A stretch of DNA of 64,000 nucleotides from CAIWHR01 sp963811685 (GCA_963811685.1 CAWESK010000025.1:1-64000), one strand, 5' to 3'; positions 37,420 to 46,928 are shown, counted from the first letter of the stretch. The notes: generated by a model not told the origin, from the sequence alone. Made by a program: numbers and translations.

Positions 37420-38340
37420 TCAATCCGTTCGGGCGAGGCGCTCCGCTCGCAGCACGCCGTCCGCGGCGGCGACGACGCCGAGAAACCGCTTCGTCAGGTC
37501 GCAGCAGCGATAGCGCCCCGACGCGCCGGCGGGAGCATCCGGCGTCCTGCCTTGCATTAGCGCCGCCGCGGTCACGGCGTCCACGACCAGTGCCGGGAGG
37601 CTCGCAACCGGCGCATCGACCGGCAGCAGCAGCGCGTCGCGAGCGGCGGGCTCGTCCATCGCCTCCAGGCGCTCTAGAGTCACCGCGTCGTCGAGGCGGA
37701 ACGCACCGCTGCCGGTGCGGCGCAAGGCAGCAAGATGCGCGCATGTATCAAGCGCCGCGCCCAGGTCCTCGGCAAGCGCGCGGATATAGGTTCCCTTGCC
37801 GCATTCGATGCGCAGCGTAACGGCCGGCGGCGCCCAGTCCAGGACCTCGATCGCGCCGACATCGACCTCGCGCGCCGAACGCGGAATCTCCACCCCCGCC
37901 CGCGCGTATTGATAGTAGGCGCGGCCTTCGTGCTTCAGCGCGGCGTGGCGCGGCGGTACCTGCAGGACGCGGCCGAGGAACCGCGGCAGCGCCGCATCGA
38001 GATCCGCGCGCGCGAAGTCCGCCGGTCGCGTCGCTATCGTCTCGCCTTCGGCATCGCCGGTCGACGTGGCGATGCCGAAGCAGACCGTGGCCACGTATTC
38101 CTTGCGCCCGTCGAGCAGCGCCTGCGCGAACTTGGTGGCATCGCCGAAGCATATCGGCAGGAGTCCCGACGCCAGGGGATCCAGCGTGCCGGTGTGGCCA
38201 GCCTTTTCGGCGCGATAGAGGCGTTTCGCGCGCTGCAGCGCGGCGTTCGACGTGAGCCCGCTCGGCTTGTCGAGGAGCAGCACGCCGTCGACCCGGCGGC
38301 GAGGAAGCCGCACCGCGTCTGCGCGCGGATCGGCGATCAA
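37420..38340 (-). CDS. truB: tRNA pseudouridine-55 synthase
   Basis: A 306-residue enzyme that makes pseudouridine 55 in the T-loop of tRNAs. The N-terminal motif GVLLLDKPSGLTSN and the catalytic Asp in AGHTGTLDPLASGLLP are present, as is GKGTYIRALAEDLG. The segment usually written PPMYSALK reads PPRHAALK here, so the conserved Tyr that packs near the target base is replaced by His. A C-terminal PUA-like region follows. The start is TTG 38340, overlapping the rbfA stop (TTGA). Confidence 0.94.
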   Translation of the reverse strand: MIADPRADAVRLPRRRVDGVLLLDKPSGLTSNAALQRAKRLYRAEKAGHTGTLDPLASGLLPICFGDATKFAQALLDGRKEYVATVCFGIATSTGDAEGETIATRPADFARADLDAALPRFLGRVLQVPPRHAALKHEGRAYYQYARAGVEIPRSAREVDVGAIEVLDWAPPAVTLRIECGKGTYIRALAEDLGAALDTCAHLAALRRTGSGAFRLDDAVTLERLEAMDEPAARDALLLPVDAPVASLPALVVDAVTAAALMQGRTPDAPAGASGRYRCCDLTKRFLGVVAAADGVLRAERLARTD

Positions 38341-38705
38341 TGCGGGAGCTTGCGGTCGGCCGCCACGGCGTCGTCGATGAGCTGCGATAGCTTCATGCCG
38401 GTCTCGATCGAGTCGTCGTAGGCGAAATGAAGCGCCGGGACCGAATAGAGGCTAAGTCGGTGGGCCAGCGCCGAGCGCAGGAAGCCGGCGGTGTGCTGCA
38501 GCGCCTTGACCGCTTCGGCTGCGCGCTCGCGTCCCGCGAGATGCGTGACGAAGACCTTGGCGTGCGACAGGTCCGAGCTCACTTCGACCGCGGTGATCGT
38601 GACCGGACCCACGCGCGGATCCTTCACCTCGGTGCGCAGGAGGTCGGCGAGATCTCGCTGGATCTCGTCGCCGACGCGCCGGGCCCTCTGTGATGTCTTT
38701 TTCAT
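38337..38705 (-). CDS. rbfA: Ribosome-binding factor A
   Basis: A 122-residue KH-fold protein needed for late 16S rRNA 5'-end processing and 30S maturation. The family pattern is clear: RRVGDEIQRDLADLLRTEVKDPR, VSSDLSHAKVFVTHL and the end VPALHFAYDDSIETGMKLSQLIDD, quoted here in part. It overlaps truB by 4 bp and follows infB by about 170 bp in the standard order. Confidence 0.96.
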   Translation of the reverse strand: MKKTSQRARRVGDEIQRDLADLLRTEVKDPRVGPVTITAVEVSSDLSHAKVFVTHLAGRERAAEAVKALQHTAGFLRSALAHRLSLYSVPALHFAYDDSIETGMKLSQLIDDAVAADRKLPH

Positions 38706-38876
38706 GGTCGCGCTCCGCCGATGGAAGTCGCCGAGGCGGAAAGCGTCGCGAGCAGCCCCGTATTCAAGGCAGCGGGCGAGGTCGATGCGAGACAGTACAT
38801 GGTAGTACGGCGAGCATCGGCCGAGCGCGCAACGAAGAAGACGGGGCGCGCAGCAGCTTTACGTCCGGCGCCTCAG

Positions 38877-41471
38877 TTACAGAGTCCTGGATACTTCGAC
38901 GATTTCATAAGCCTCGAGCTGATCGCCCTTCTGCACGTCGTTCCAGTTCTTGATCGACAGCCCGCACTCGAAACCGCCCTTCACCTCGCGCACGTCGTCC
39001 TTGAAGCGCTTCAGCGAATCGAGCTCGCCGTCGTGGATCACGACGTTGTCGCGCAGCACGCGCACCTGCGAGCCCCGCTTGATCACGCCATCCAGCACGT
39101 AGCAACCGGCCACCGTGCCGACCTTCGAGATCTTGTACACCTCGCGCACCTCGACGAGCCCGGTCTGCGTCTCCTTCTTCTCCGGCGTCAGCATGCCCGA
39201 GAGCGCGGCCTTCACTTCGTCGACCGCGTCGTAGATGATGTTGTAGTAGCGGATGTCGACACCGCTGTGCTCGGCGAGCTTGCGCGCAGCCACGTCGGCG
39301 CGCACGTTGAAGCCGACGACCACCGCCTTCGACGCGAGCGCGAGATTGATGTCCGACTCGGTGATGCCGCCGACGGCCGCGTGGACGATGTTGACCTTGA
39401 CTTCGTTGGTCGAGAGCTTCGTCAGCGCCTGCGTCAGCGCTTCATAGCTCCCCTGCACGTCGGCCTTGACGATGAGCGTGAGCGACTTGACCGCATCCTC
39501 GGCCATCTGGTCGAACATGTTCTCGAGCTTCGCGGCCTGCAGCTTCGCGAGCTTGACGTCGCGGAACTTGCCTTGGCGGAAGAGCGCGATCTCGCGTGCC
39601 TTGCGCTCGTCGCCCAGCACCATGACGGCTTCGCCGGCGATCGGCACGTCGGACAGCCCCTGGATCTCGACCGGAATTGCGGGCCCGGCCGCCGTGACGC
39701 TCTTGCCGTTCTCGTCGGTCATTGCCCGCACGCGGCCGAACACGGCCCCGGCAAGGACGATGTCGCCGCGCTTCAGCGTGCCGGAATGCACGAGCACCGT
39801 CGCCACCGGTCCCTTGCCCTTGTCGAGGCGCGACTCGATGACGATGCCCTTCGCCGGCGCATCCTTCGGCGCCTTCAGTTCCAGCACCTCTGCCTGCAGG
39901 AGGATGGCGTCGAGCAGGAGATCGATGCCGGCGCCCGTTTTCGCGGACACCGGAATGAACTGCGTCTCGCCGCCGTATTCCTCGGGGATCACGCTCTCGG
40001 CGACGAGCTCCTGCTTCACGCGTTCCGGGTTCGCCTCCGGCTTGTCGATCTTGTTGATCGCAACGACGAGCGGAACGTTGCCGGCCTTGGCGTGCGCGAT
40101 CGCTTCCTTCGTCTGCGGCATCACGCCGTCGTCCGCGGCAACGACCAGCACGACGATATCGGTGACCTTCGCGCCGCGCGCGCGCATCGCGGTGAACGCC
40201 TCGTGGCCCGGCGTGTCGAGGAACGTGATCACGCCCTTCGGCGTCTGCACGTGGTAGGCGCCGATGTGCTGCGTGATGCCGCCCGCCTCGCCGCTGGCCA
40301 CGCGCGCACGACGGATGGAATCGAGCAGCGACGTCTTGCCGTGGTCGACGTGGCCCATGACGGTCACCACCGGCGGCCGCGGCTCGGCGACCACGCTCGA
40401 GGCCTCGGATTCGGCGAGCAGCGAATCCGGATCGTCGAGCTTCGCGGGAATGGCGCGGTGCCCGAGCTCCTCGACCAGGATCATGGCGGTCTCCTGGTCC
40501 AGCACCTGGTTGATCGTGACCATCTGGCCCAGCTTCATCAGCACCTTGATGAGCTCGGCCGCCTTGACCGACATCTTGTGCGCGAGATCGGCGACCGAGA
40601 TGGTCTCGGGCACCGCGATTTCGCGGACGATCGGCCCCGCCGCCGCGGGCGCGCCCGCTTCGCCGCCTTCCTCGTCATGGCGACGCGGACCGCCGACCTT
40701 GGGTTGGCGCCATCCGGTCGTCGCGGTGCCGCCGGTGACATCCCCGCGCAGCTTGAGCGCACGACGCCGCGCCGCTTCTTCCTGGAACGCGGTGCCGCTC
40801 TTCTTGACCGTGCGCGCTTTCTCGCCCGGCTTCGTCGCCGGCCGGTGCAGCGTGCCTTCGCCCGGCGCCTTGGCTTTCGCAGCCGGTGCCGGCGCGGGCG
40901 CCTTGGCAGCCGCTTCGGCGGCCTTCGCTGCTTCCGCCGCGGCGGCGTCGGCCGCCGCCTTGGCCGCGGCTTCCTCGGCTTCCTTTTCCTTCTTCGTCTT
41001 GCGCTTCGCCGCCTGCGCCTGCTTTTGCTGGATTTCCTCCTGCTGGCGGGCGATCAGCTCCTGGCCCTTCTTTTCCTCCGCCGCGCGCGCCGCAAGCTCT
41101 TCCGCCGTGATGAGCGGCGCCGGCGCGACCGGGGCCGGCGCCTCGTCGACGGGAGGCGCGGCCTCGGATTCGTCGCGCTTCACGAAGACGCGTTTCTTGC
41201 GCACCTCGACCTGGATCGTGCGGGCCTTGCCCATCGATCCCGCGGCCTTGATCTCGGTCGTCTGCTTGCGCGTCAGCGTGATCTTCTTCTTCGGCTCGCC
41301 GGCGGCGCCGTGCTGCTTCTGCAGATATTCGAGCAGCTTCGTCTTGTCGACCTCGGACAGCTTGTCGCCTTCCTTCTTGCCGGCGACACCGGCCTTGCCG
41401 AGCTGCTCGAGCAGCGCGCCCGCCGGAATCTTGAGCTCCGTCGCGAATTGTTCGATTGTCGTGTGTGCCAT
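38877..41471 (-). CDS. infB: Translation initiation factor IF-2
   Basis: An 864-residue GTPase that brings fMet-tRNA to the 30S subunit. The N-terminus has the IF2_N fold (TTIEQFATELKIPAGALLEQ), then a long charged Ala/Lys/Glu-rich linker (about 120-260) and a second IF2_N-type segment (SVADLAHKMSVKAAELIKVL). The G domain begins near residue 370 with GHVDHGKTS (G1), then DTPGHE (G3) and NKIDKPEA (G4), and domains II-IV follow. It lies between nusA and rbfA. The 170 bp after it hold no evident gene. Confidence 0.97.
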   Translation of the reverse strand: MAHTTIEQFATELKIPAGALLEQLGKAGVAGKKEGDKLSEVDKTKLLEYLQKQHGAAGEPKKKITLTRKQTTEIKAAGSMGKARTIQVEVRKKRVFVKRDESEAAPPVDEAPAPVAPAPLITAEELAARAAEEKKGQELIARQQEEIQQKQAQAAKRKTKKEKEAEEAAAKAAADAAAAEAAKAAEAAAKAPAPAPAAKAKAPGEGTLHRPATKPGEKARTVKKSGTAFQEEAARRRALKLRGDVTGGTATTGWRQPKVGGPRRHDEEGGEAGAPAAAGPIVREIAVPETISVADLAHKMSVKAAELIKVLMKLGQMVTINQVLDQETAMILVEELGHRAIPAKLDDPDSLLAESEASSVVAEPRPPVVTVMGHVDHGKTSLLDSIRRARVASGEAGGITQHIGAYHVQTPKGVITFLDTPGHEAFTAMRARGAKVTDIVVLVVAADDGVMPQTKEAIAHAKAGNVPLVVAINKIDKPEANPERVKQELVAESVIPEEYGGETQFIPVSAKTGAGIDLLLDAILLQAEVLELKAPKDAPAKGIVIESRLDKGKGPVATVLVHSGTLKRGDIVLAGAVFGRVRAMTDENGKSVTAAGPAIPVEIQGLSDVPIAGEAVMVLGDERKAREIALFRQGKFRDVKLAKLQAAKLENMFDQMAEDAVKSLTLIVKADVQGSYEALTQALTKLSTNEVKVNIVHAAVGGITESDINLALASKAVVVGFNVRADVAARKLAEHSGVDIRYYNIIYDAVDEVKAALSGMLTPEKKETQTGLVEVREVYKISKVGTVAGCYVLDGVIKRGSQVRVLRDNVVIHDGELDSLKRFKDDVREVKGGFECGLSIKNWNDVQKGDQLEAYEIVEVSRTL

Positions 41472-41503
41472 GCGCTTCTCCCGCGTCCCTAGTCAGTCCC
41501 GTT

Positions 41504-43036
41504 TCAGTGCTGCGTCCCCAGGACGGGGGCGGTCGCGGTCGCTTCCGGCGCGGCTTCCGGCACATCCTCGAACCAGTGTGCCCGCGCCTTCATGATGAGA
41601 TCCTGCGCACGCTCGGCCGGAATGCCCGTGAGCTCGACCAGCTCGTCGCCGGCCAGATCGGCCAGCGCGTCGCGCGTCGCGATCCCGTGCGCGGCGAGCG
41701 CGCTCGCGATCTCGGTGTCCATCCCTTCGAGATTGAGCAACGCTTCCTCGACGTTCTCGACCGATTCCTCGCGCACGATCGCCTCGGTGAGAAGCGCGTT
41801 GCGGGCGCGGCTTCGGAGCTCGTTGACGGTGTCCTCGTCGAAGCCTTCGATCTCGAGCATCTCGTTGATCGGCACGTAGGCGACTTCCTCGAGCGAGGTG
41901 AAGCCCTCGGCGATCAGGATGTCGGAGACTTCCTCGTCCACGTCCAGCTTGTCCATGAACAGCCGGCGCAGCCGCTCGCCTTCCTCCTCGTGCTTCTTCG
42001 CCGAGTCCTCGACGCTCATCAGGTTCAACTCCCACCCGGTGAGCTCGGAGGCGAGACGCACGTTCTGCCCGAGGCGGCCAATCGCGATCGCCAGGTTTTC
42101 CTCGTCGACGACGACGTCCATGCTGTGCTTTTCCTCGTCGACGACGATCGACGAGATCTCGGCCGGCGCGAGCGCGTTGATGACGAACTTCGCCGGGTCA
42201 TCCGAGTACAGGATGATGTCGACGCGCTCGCCGGCGAGCTCGTTGGTCACCGCGGTGACGCGCGAGCCGCGCATTCCGATGCACGTCCCCTGCGGGTCGA
42301 GCCGCGGGTCGTTCGACTTGACGGCGATCTTCGCGCGGATGCCGGGGTCGCGCGCGGCGGCCTTGATCTCGATCAGGCCTTCCTCGATCTCGGGCACTTC
42401 GAGCTCGAAGAGGCGCATCAGGAATTCCGGCGCGATCCGCGACAGGATCAGCTGCGGGCCCTTCGCCGTGCGGTCGACCTTGGTCACGAAGGCACGGATG
42501 CGGTCGCCCACGCGCAGCATCTCCTTCGCGATCAGCTGGTCGCGCGGGATCATGCCTTCGATGCGGCCCGATTCGACGATTGCGCTGCCGCGCTCGATGC
42601 GCTTGACGGTGCCCGTCAGCAGGTTGTCCTGCCGCTCGAGGAAATCGTTCAGGATCTGCTCGCGCTCGGCATCGCGTATCTTCTGCAGGATCACCTGCTT
42701 CGCCGCCTGCGCGCCGATGCGGCCGAACTCGATCGGCTCGAGCGGCTCTTCGATGACGTCGCCAAGCTTCAGGTTCGGATCGCGCTCGACGGCGTCGGTG
42801 ATCGCGAGCTGGTAGGCGGGCTCCTCGTGCTCCTCGTCGGGCACGACCGTCCAGCGCCGGAACGACTCGTAGTCGCCGGTTTCGCGATCGATCGATACGC
42901 GCGCGTCGATCTCGTTCGGGAAGCGCTTCTTGGTGGCCGACGCGAGCGCCGACTCGAGCGCCGTGAACACGATGTCCTTCGGCACGTTCTTCTCGCGCGC
43001 AAGCGCGTCCACCAGCAGCAGCAGTTCGCGGTTCAT
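41504..43036 (-). CDS. nusA: Transcription termination/antitermination factor NusA
   Basis: A 510-residue RNA polymerase-associated factor. Domains in order: N-terminal polymerase-binding domain (ELLLLVDALAREKNVPKDIV), S1 (NLLTGTVKRIERGSAIVES), two KH domains (IGMRGSRVTAVTNELAGERV; IAIGRLGQNVRLASELTGW) and two C-terminal acidic repeats (about 365-430 and 440-500). The C-terminal repeats are typical of proteobacteria. The start ATG 43036 overlaps the rimP stop in ATGA. A terminator hairpin in the operon leader gives a possible route for autoregulation. Confidence 0.97.
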   Translation of the reverse strand: MNRELLLLVDALAREKNVPKDIVFTALESALASATKKRFPNEIDARVSIDRETGDYESFRRWTVVPDEEHEEPAYQLAITDAVERDPNLKLGDVIEEPLEPIEFGRIGAQAAKQVILQKIRDAEREQILNDFLERQDNLLTGTVKRIERGSAIVESGRIEGMIPRDQLIAKEMLRVGDRIRAFVTKVDRTAKGPQLILSRIAPEFLMRLFELEVPEIEEGLIEIKAAARDPGIRAKIAVKSNDPRLDPQGTCIGMRGSRVTAVTNELAGERVDIILYSDDPAKFVINALAPAEISSIVVDEEKHSMDVVVDEENLAIAIGRLGQNVRLASELTGWELNLMSVEDSAKKHEEEGERLRRLFMDKLDVDEEVSDILIAEGFTSLEEVAYVPINEMLEIEGFDEDTVNELRSRARNALLTEAIVREESVENVEEALLNLEGMDTEIASALAAHGIATRDALADLAGDELVELTGIPAERAQDLIMKARAHWFEDVPEAAPEATATAPVLGTQH

Positions 43037-43479
43037 CTCGCTTTTCTCCACTCGATCTTCGGCACGAGCCGCGCGCGGTCGATGTCGGCCAGCGGGACCG
43101 TCACCGCGCCCTTCGCGGTTTCGACGACCACCGCGCCGCCTTCGCAGCCGCGCAGCACGCCTTTGAGCTTCCTTGCATTCGCGATCGGATTGGCGAGCTT
43201 GAGCTCGGCTTCCTCTCCCGCGAAGCGGACGAAATCGGCCGCCTTCCTGAGCGGCCGGTCGAGACCGGGCGACGAAACCTCCAGCCGCTCGAAGTCGACA
43301 TTCTCGACGGCGAACAGGCGCGTCAGATGGTTGCTCACGCGCGCGCAGTCGTCGACCGTGATGCCCTCCGGCTTGTCGATGAACACGCGGACGAGCCGGC
43401 CCCCGGGAGCACCCTCCCAGTCGACGAGCTCGTACCCCAGAGGGGGGAGCGTCCGTTCCAGCAGCTCGGCAAGTCTCAT
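43033..43479 (-). CDS. rimP: Ribosome maturation factor RimP
   Basis: A 148-residue protein needed for 30S maturation. Typical elements are LGYELVDWE, RVFIDKPEGITVDDCARVSN and VSSPGLDRPLRKAADFVRF. I chose ATG 43479 (MRLAELLERTLPPLGYE). An in-frame ATG further upstream, near 43545, would read through the terminator hairpin and add a Phe-rich, family-less extension. First gene of the rimP-nusA-infB-rbfA-truB operon. Confidence 0.95.
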   Translation of the reverse strand: MRLAELLERTLPPLGYELVDWEGAPGGRLVRVFIDKPEGITVDDCARVSNHLTRLFAVENVDFERLEVSSPGLDRPLRKAADFVRFAGEEAELKLANPIANARKLKGVLRGCEGGAVVVETAKGAVTVPLADIDRARLVPKIEWRKAR

Positions 43480-43506
43480 CGTCACGTCGGCAAAAATCGT
43501 CGCGCC

Positions 43507-43534
43507 AAAAAAAAATGGGCTGTGCAGCCCATTT
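43507..43534 (-). terminator. Leader terminator (attenuator) ahead of rimP-nusA-infB
   Basis: On the minus strand AAATGGGCTG, a CA loop and CAGCCCATTT are followed by a run of T. It lies between the putative promoter and the rimP start, with no gene in between to terminate. Read-through would therefore be needed to express the operon, which fits control by NusA or another antitermination signal. Confidence 0.8.
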
Positions 43535-43553
43535 CTTCTCATAACCCCGCGTA

Positions 43554-43582
43554 AATATAGCAGAAAACGAGGCAAATTTGAA
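43554..43582 (-). promoter_or_regulatory. Candidate promoter of the rimP-nusA-infB operon
   Basis: On the minus strand TTCAAA (43577-43582) and TATATT (43554-43559) are separated by 17 bp. The predicted start near 43547 gives a leader of about 70 nt containing the terminator hairpin. Confidence 0.5.
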
Positions 43583-43702
43583 GGCCCTGCCCCAAATCGA
43601 CCTCGTCCGAGCCAGGGCGTCGCCAAGCCGGGCCGGACCCCGGTCGACGACGGGTGGGCAGAGGGTAAGATTGGGGCCGATTTCGATCCCGAAAGACCCG
43701 CC

Positions 43703-45202
43703 ATGCCCGATCCGCTGCCCATTGCCCGCAATGCCGAGGGCGCGCTGTCGCTCCTGCCGGCGCTCGCCAACCGCCACGGGCTCATCACCGGCGCGACGGG
43801 CACCGGCAAGACGGTGACGCTGCAGGTGATTGCCGAGCGCCTGTCCGGGATTGGCGTCCCGGTGTTCATGGCCGACGTGAAGGGGGACCTGGCCGGGATG
43901 AGCCAGGCCGGCGCGCCATCCGACAAGCTCACCGCCCGGCTGAAGGCGATCGGCGAGGAGGCGCCGAACTTCGCCGCGTGCCCGGTCGTTTTCTGGGATG
44001 TGTTCGGCGAGCAGGGCCATCCGGTCCGCGCCACGATCTCCGACCTCGGGCCGTTGCTGCTCTCGCGGATCCTCGAGCTCAACGAGACGCAGGAAGGCGT
44101 GCTGGCGCTCGTGTTCAAGGTCGCCGACGACAACGGTCTCCTGCTGCTCGACTTGAAGGACCTCCGCGCGATGCTGCAATACGTCGGCGACAACGCGCAG
44201 CAGTTCCAGACCAATTACGGCAACGTCTCCGCCGCGTCGATCGGCGCGATCCAGCGCGGACTCTTAAGCCTCGAACAGCAGGGAGCGGAGAAGTTCATCG
44301 GCGAGCCCATGCTCAATGTCGACGACCTGCTCCAGACGGCCAGCGGGAAGGGCGTGATCAACATCCTCGCCGCCGACAAGCTGATGAATGCGCCGAAGCT
44401 CTATTCGACGATGCTGCTCTGGCTCTTGTCGGAGCTCTACGAGCGCCTGCCCGAAGTGGGCGACCCCGAAAAGCCGAAGCTCGTGTTCTTCTTCGACGAG
44501 GCGCATCTGCTGTTCACCGATGCCCCGAAGCAGTTGCTGGACAAGATCGAGCAGGTCGTGCGGCTCATCCGCTCCAAGGGTGTCGGCGTCTACTTCGTCA
44601 CCCAAAACCCGCTCGACGTGCCGGAGACCGTCCTCGGCCAGCTCGGCAATCGGGTGCAGCATGCGCTGCGCGCGTTCACGCCGCGCGACCAGAAGGCGGT
44701 CAAGGCCGCGGCGGAAACGATGCGCGCGAACCCGAAGCTCGATACCGAAAAGGCGATCCTCGATCTCGGCGTCGGCGAAGGGCTGATCTCGTTCCTCGAC
44801 GAGAAGGGCCGGCCGGGCATGGTCGAGCGCGCGTTCGTCCTGCCGCCGGCGAGCCGGATCGGGCCCGTGACGGGCGACGAGCGGCGCGCGACGATCGCGG
44901 CATCGCCCGTCGCCGGCGTGTACGACAAAGTCGTGGACCGCGAATCGGCGTACGAGCGGTTGAAGGGCCGCGCGGCGGAGGCGGCGCCGGCCGGCGGAAC
45001 CGCCGCTCCCGGCTCGTCCGGGGGCGGCTGGATGGACTCGATCAAGGGCTCGCTGGGCGGGCTCATGACGGGCAGCGGGCGCAAGGACAGCGTGGTCGAG
45101 GCGATGGCGAAGAGCGCCGCGCGCACCGTCGGCTCGACGGTCGGCCGCGAGATCGTGCGCGGCGTGCTGGGGTCGCTCCTGGGCGGGTCCAAGCGCAAGT
45201 AA
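43703..45202 (+). CDS. DUF853 / HerA-like ATPase (YjgR family)
   Basis: A 499-residue P-loop ATPase. Walker A is GATGTGKT near residue 30; Walker B is LVFFFDEAHLLF. The family-specific stretches VFMADVKGDLAGMSQAG and YFVTQNPLDVPETVLGQLGNRVQ (in part) place it with YjgR. It is related to the HerA/FtsK translocases. A Gly/Ala-rich tail ends with VVEAMAKSAARTVGSTVGRE, seen across the family. A nuclease partner such as NurA is not nearby, so the function is undetermined. The ATG at 43703 follows a weak ribosome-binding site. Confidence 0.92.
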   Translation: MPDPLPIARNAEGALSLLPALANRHGLITGATGTGKTVTLQVIAERLSGIGVPVFMADVKGDLAGMSQAGAPSDKLTARLKAIGEEAPNFAACPVVFWDVFGEQGHPVRATISDLGPLLLSRILELNETQEGVLALVFKVADDNGLLLLDLKDLRAMLQYVGDNAQQFQTNYGNVSAASIGAIQRGLLSLEQQGAEKFIGEPMLNVDDLLQTASGKGVINILAADKLMNAPKLYSTMLLWLLSELYERLPEVGDPEKPKLVFFFDEAHLLFTDAPKQLLDKIEQVVRLIRSKGVGVYFVTQNPLDVPETVLGQLGNRVQHALRAFTPRDQKAVKAAAETMRANPKLDTEKAILDLGVGEGLISFLDEKGRPGMVERAFVLPPASRIGPVTGDERRATIAASPVAGVYDKVVDRESAYERLKGRAAEAAPAGGTAAPGSSGGGWMDSIKGSLGGLMTGSGRKDSVVEAMAKSAARTVGSTVGREIVRGVLGSLLGGSKRK

Positions 45203-45305
45203 CCTGTCGGGCGAACTCGGATGTCGCCGGACTCGGTCCCCCTTCGCCCGCCACGTCCTCGATTTTCTCGCCGCCTGACAGCGGCTCCTCGCAGCGAACG
45301 CTGGG

Positions 45306-46166
45306 TCAGGCATCGGGCGGTTTCGGATACTTCCATTTGCGGTGGATCCACAGCCAGTTCGCGGGATTGCCGCGGATTTCGCTCTCGAGGGCGCGCACGT
45401 AGCGCTCGACCACCGTGTTGCTGGCGCCCCGTTCGTAGGGCGGCTCGGCGATGACCGAGACCTTCATCGTGTAGTGGCCACGCCGGACACGCTGCATCTC
45501 GACGAACACGACGGCGGCCTGCAGGATGCGCGCGATCGCGTCGGCGCCCATGAAGAACGCGGTGTCCTGATGCAGGAAGGTCGTCCAGTACTTGGCCTCG
45601 TTGTGCACCGGCGTCTGGTCGGCGACCATCGCGTAGACGTTCGCCTCGCTCCGGCGCCGGAGGAGCTCGCGGGTAAGCTTCGTGTGCGGAATCGGCGTGC
45701 CGCCGAAGCGTCCGCGCGCCTCGCGCAGGAAGTTGTCGATGGCGGCCACGCGCTGCGGCTTGTAAACCGGAAACATCGGTTCGTCGAGCCATGTATTCCC
45801 GGCCAGGACCTGCCATTCCCAGTTGCAGTAATGCGCGGTCATCAGCAGGATCGACTGGCCAGCGCGAATGCGCTCGAGAACGACTTCGGGATTCTGCACG
45901 TCGACGCGCTTGCGCAGCTCCGCGGGCGACGCGCCATAGCTCCAGATGATCTCGGACACGATGTCGCTGAGGTTGCGATACGATTCCTTCAGGATCGCCG
46001 CGCGCGCTTCGGCGGAGAGCTCCGGGAACGAGCGCGCAATGTTGTCGGCGGCAAGTTTCCGGCGCCAGCGCAGGATGTAGTATCCCCAGTCGAAGAACGG
46101 GCGACCGACAATGCGGTACAGCGCATCGAGCGAAAGCCGGGACAGGAGCTTGAACAGGAAACGCAT
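45306..46166 (-). CDS. LpxL/HtrB-type lipid A acyltransferase, copy 1
   Basis: A 286-residue inner-membrane acyltransferase of the lysophospholipid/lipid A family, using acyl-ACP. One N-terminal hydrophobic stretch is followed by LRWRRKLAADNIARSFPELS, the catalytic HX4E as AHYCNWEW, and RFGGTPIPH. The C-terminus WIHRKWKYPKPPDA is nearly shared with the second copy. The pair flanks a phosphopantetheinyl transferase. It might finish lipid A or act on another acylated product such as an aryl polyene or ornithine lipid; the target is not determined. Confidence 0.88.
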   Translation of the reverse strand: MRFLFKLLSRLSLDALYRIVGRPFFDWGYYILRWRRKLAADNIARSFPELSAEARAAILKESYRNLSDIVSEIIWSYGASPAELRKRVDVQNPEVVLERIRAGQSILLMTAHYCNWEWQVLAGNTWLDEPMFPVYKPQRVAAIDNFLREARGRFGGTPIPHTKLTRELLRRRSEANVYAMVADQTPVHNEAKYWTTFLHQDTAFFMGADAIARILQAAVVFVEMQRVRRGHYTMKVSVIAEPPYERGASNTVVERYVRALESEIRGNPANWLWIHRKWKYPKPPDA

Positions 46167-46211
46167 CAGCCGGGATTTGCGGCATCCATGCAGGATCGGC
46201 GCGAGCGCTCG

Positions 46212-46928
46212 ATGACGATCACCGCCTCAGCGAACGGCCACGCGCCGCGCGAGCTTGCGCGTGTCGCGGACGACGTCTCGCTCTGGTGGTGCGAGCTCGA
46301 TCTGCCGGCGGCGGAAATCGAGCGGCGGGCGGCAACGCTCGCTCCCGCCGAGCAGGCCCGCGCCGCGCGCTTCGGCACCGATGCGTTGCGCGCGCGCTGG
46401 ATCGCAGGACGCGCGTCGCTGCGGATGGTGCTCGGGCTTGCGCTGCGCACACCGCCCGCCGCGGTTCCCATCGCGCGTGGCCGGCGCGGGCGACCGGAGC
46501 TCCCGGGCGCCGACATCGGCCTCGACTTCAACGTCTCGCACACGGGAAGCGTGGCGTTGATCGGGCTCCTCCGCACGTCAGGACGCAACGCGCGGATCGG
46601 CGTCGATGTCGAGCGTGTGGACCGCACGGTCGGGTCCGACCGCCTGGCGCGCAAATTCCTGACGCCGGCGGAGCAGGCGGCGATCGCGGATCTCGCGCCG
46701 GACGATCGGCGCCGCCGGTTCCTCCGGTACTGGACCTGCAAGGAAGCGATGAGCAAGGCCACCGGTGACGGTCTGCTCGCTCCGTTTCGCCATATCGACG
46801 TGGATCTCAGCGCCGCGCCGCGCCTGGTCGGCGGCCCTGCGCCATACCGGCCCGCGGCGTGGACGCTCGTTGCGGCGCCGGTTCCGGCGGAGCACTTCGC
46901 GACGGTCGCGCTGTGGGATCGCACGTAG
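46212..46928 (+). CDS. 4'-phosphopantetheinyl transferase (Sfp type)
   Basis: A 238-residue enzyme that attaches the phosphopantetheine arm of CoA to acyl or peptidyl carrier proteins. The family motifs are FNVSHTGSVALIG, GVDVE and RYWTCKEAMSKATGDG, which include the Mg-binding Asp/Glu residues. ATG 46212 is preferred; ATG 46188 would add eight residues. It lies on the opposite strand between two LpxL-type acyltransferases that need acyl-ACP. No polyketide or peptide synthase is in the window. Confidence 0.92.
   Translation: MTITASANGHAPRELARVADDVSLWWCELDLPAAEIERRAATLAPAEQARAARFGTDALRARWIAGRASLRMVLGLALRTPPAAVPIARGRRGRPELPGADIGLDFNVSHTGSVALIGLLRTSGRNARIGVDVERVDRTVGSDRLARKFLTPAEQAAIADLAPDDRRRRFLRYWTCKEAMSKATGDGLLAPFRHIDVDLSAAPRLVGGPAPYRPAAWTLVAAPVPAEHFATVALWDRT

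Noticed and set aside
38721..41492. 923-codon open frame antisense to infB
   Set aside because: Composition mirrors infB codons and no family motif appears; infB itself is certain.
43479..43545. Longer RimP starting at the upstream in-frame ATG
   Set aside because: The extension is encoded by the terminator hairpin and T-run, has a Phe-rich sequence absent from the family, and ATG 43479 gives the normal N-terminus.
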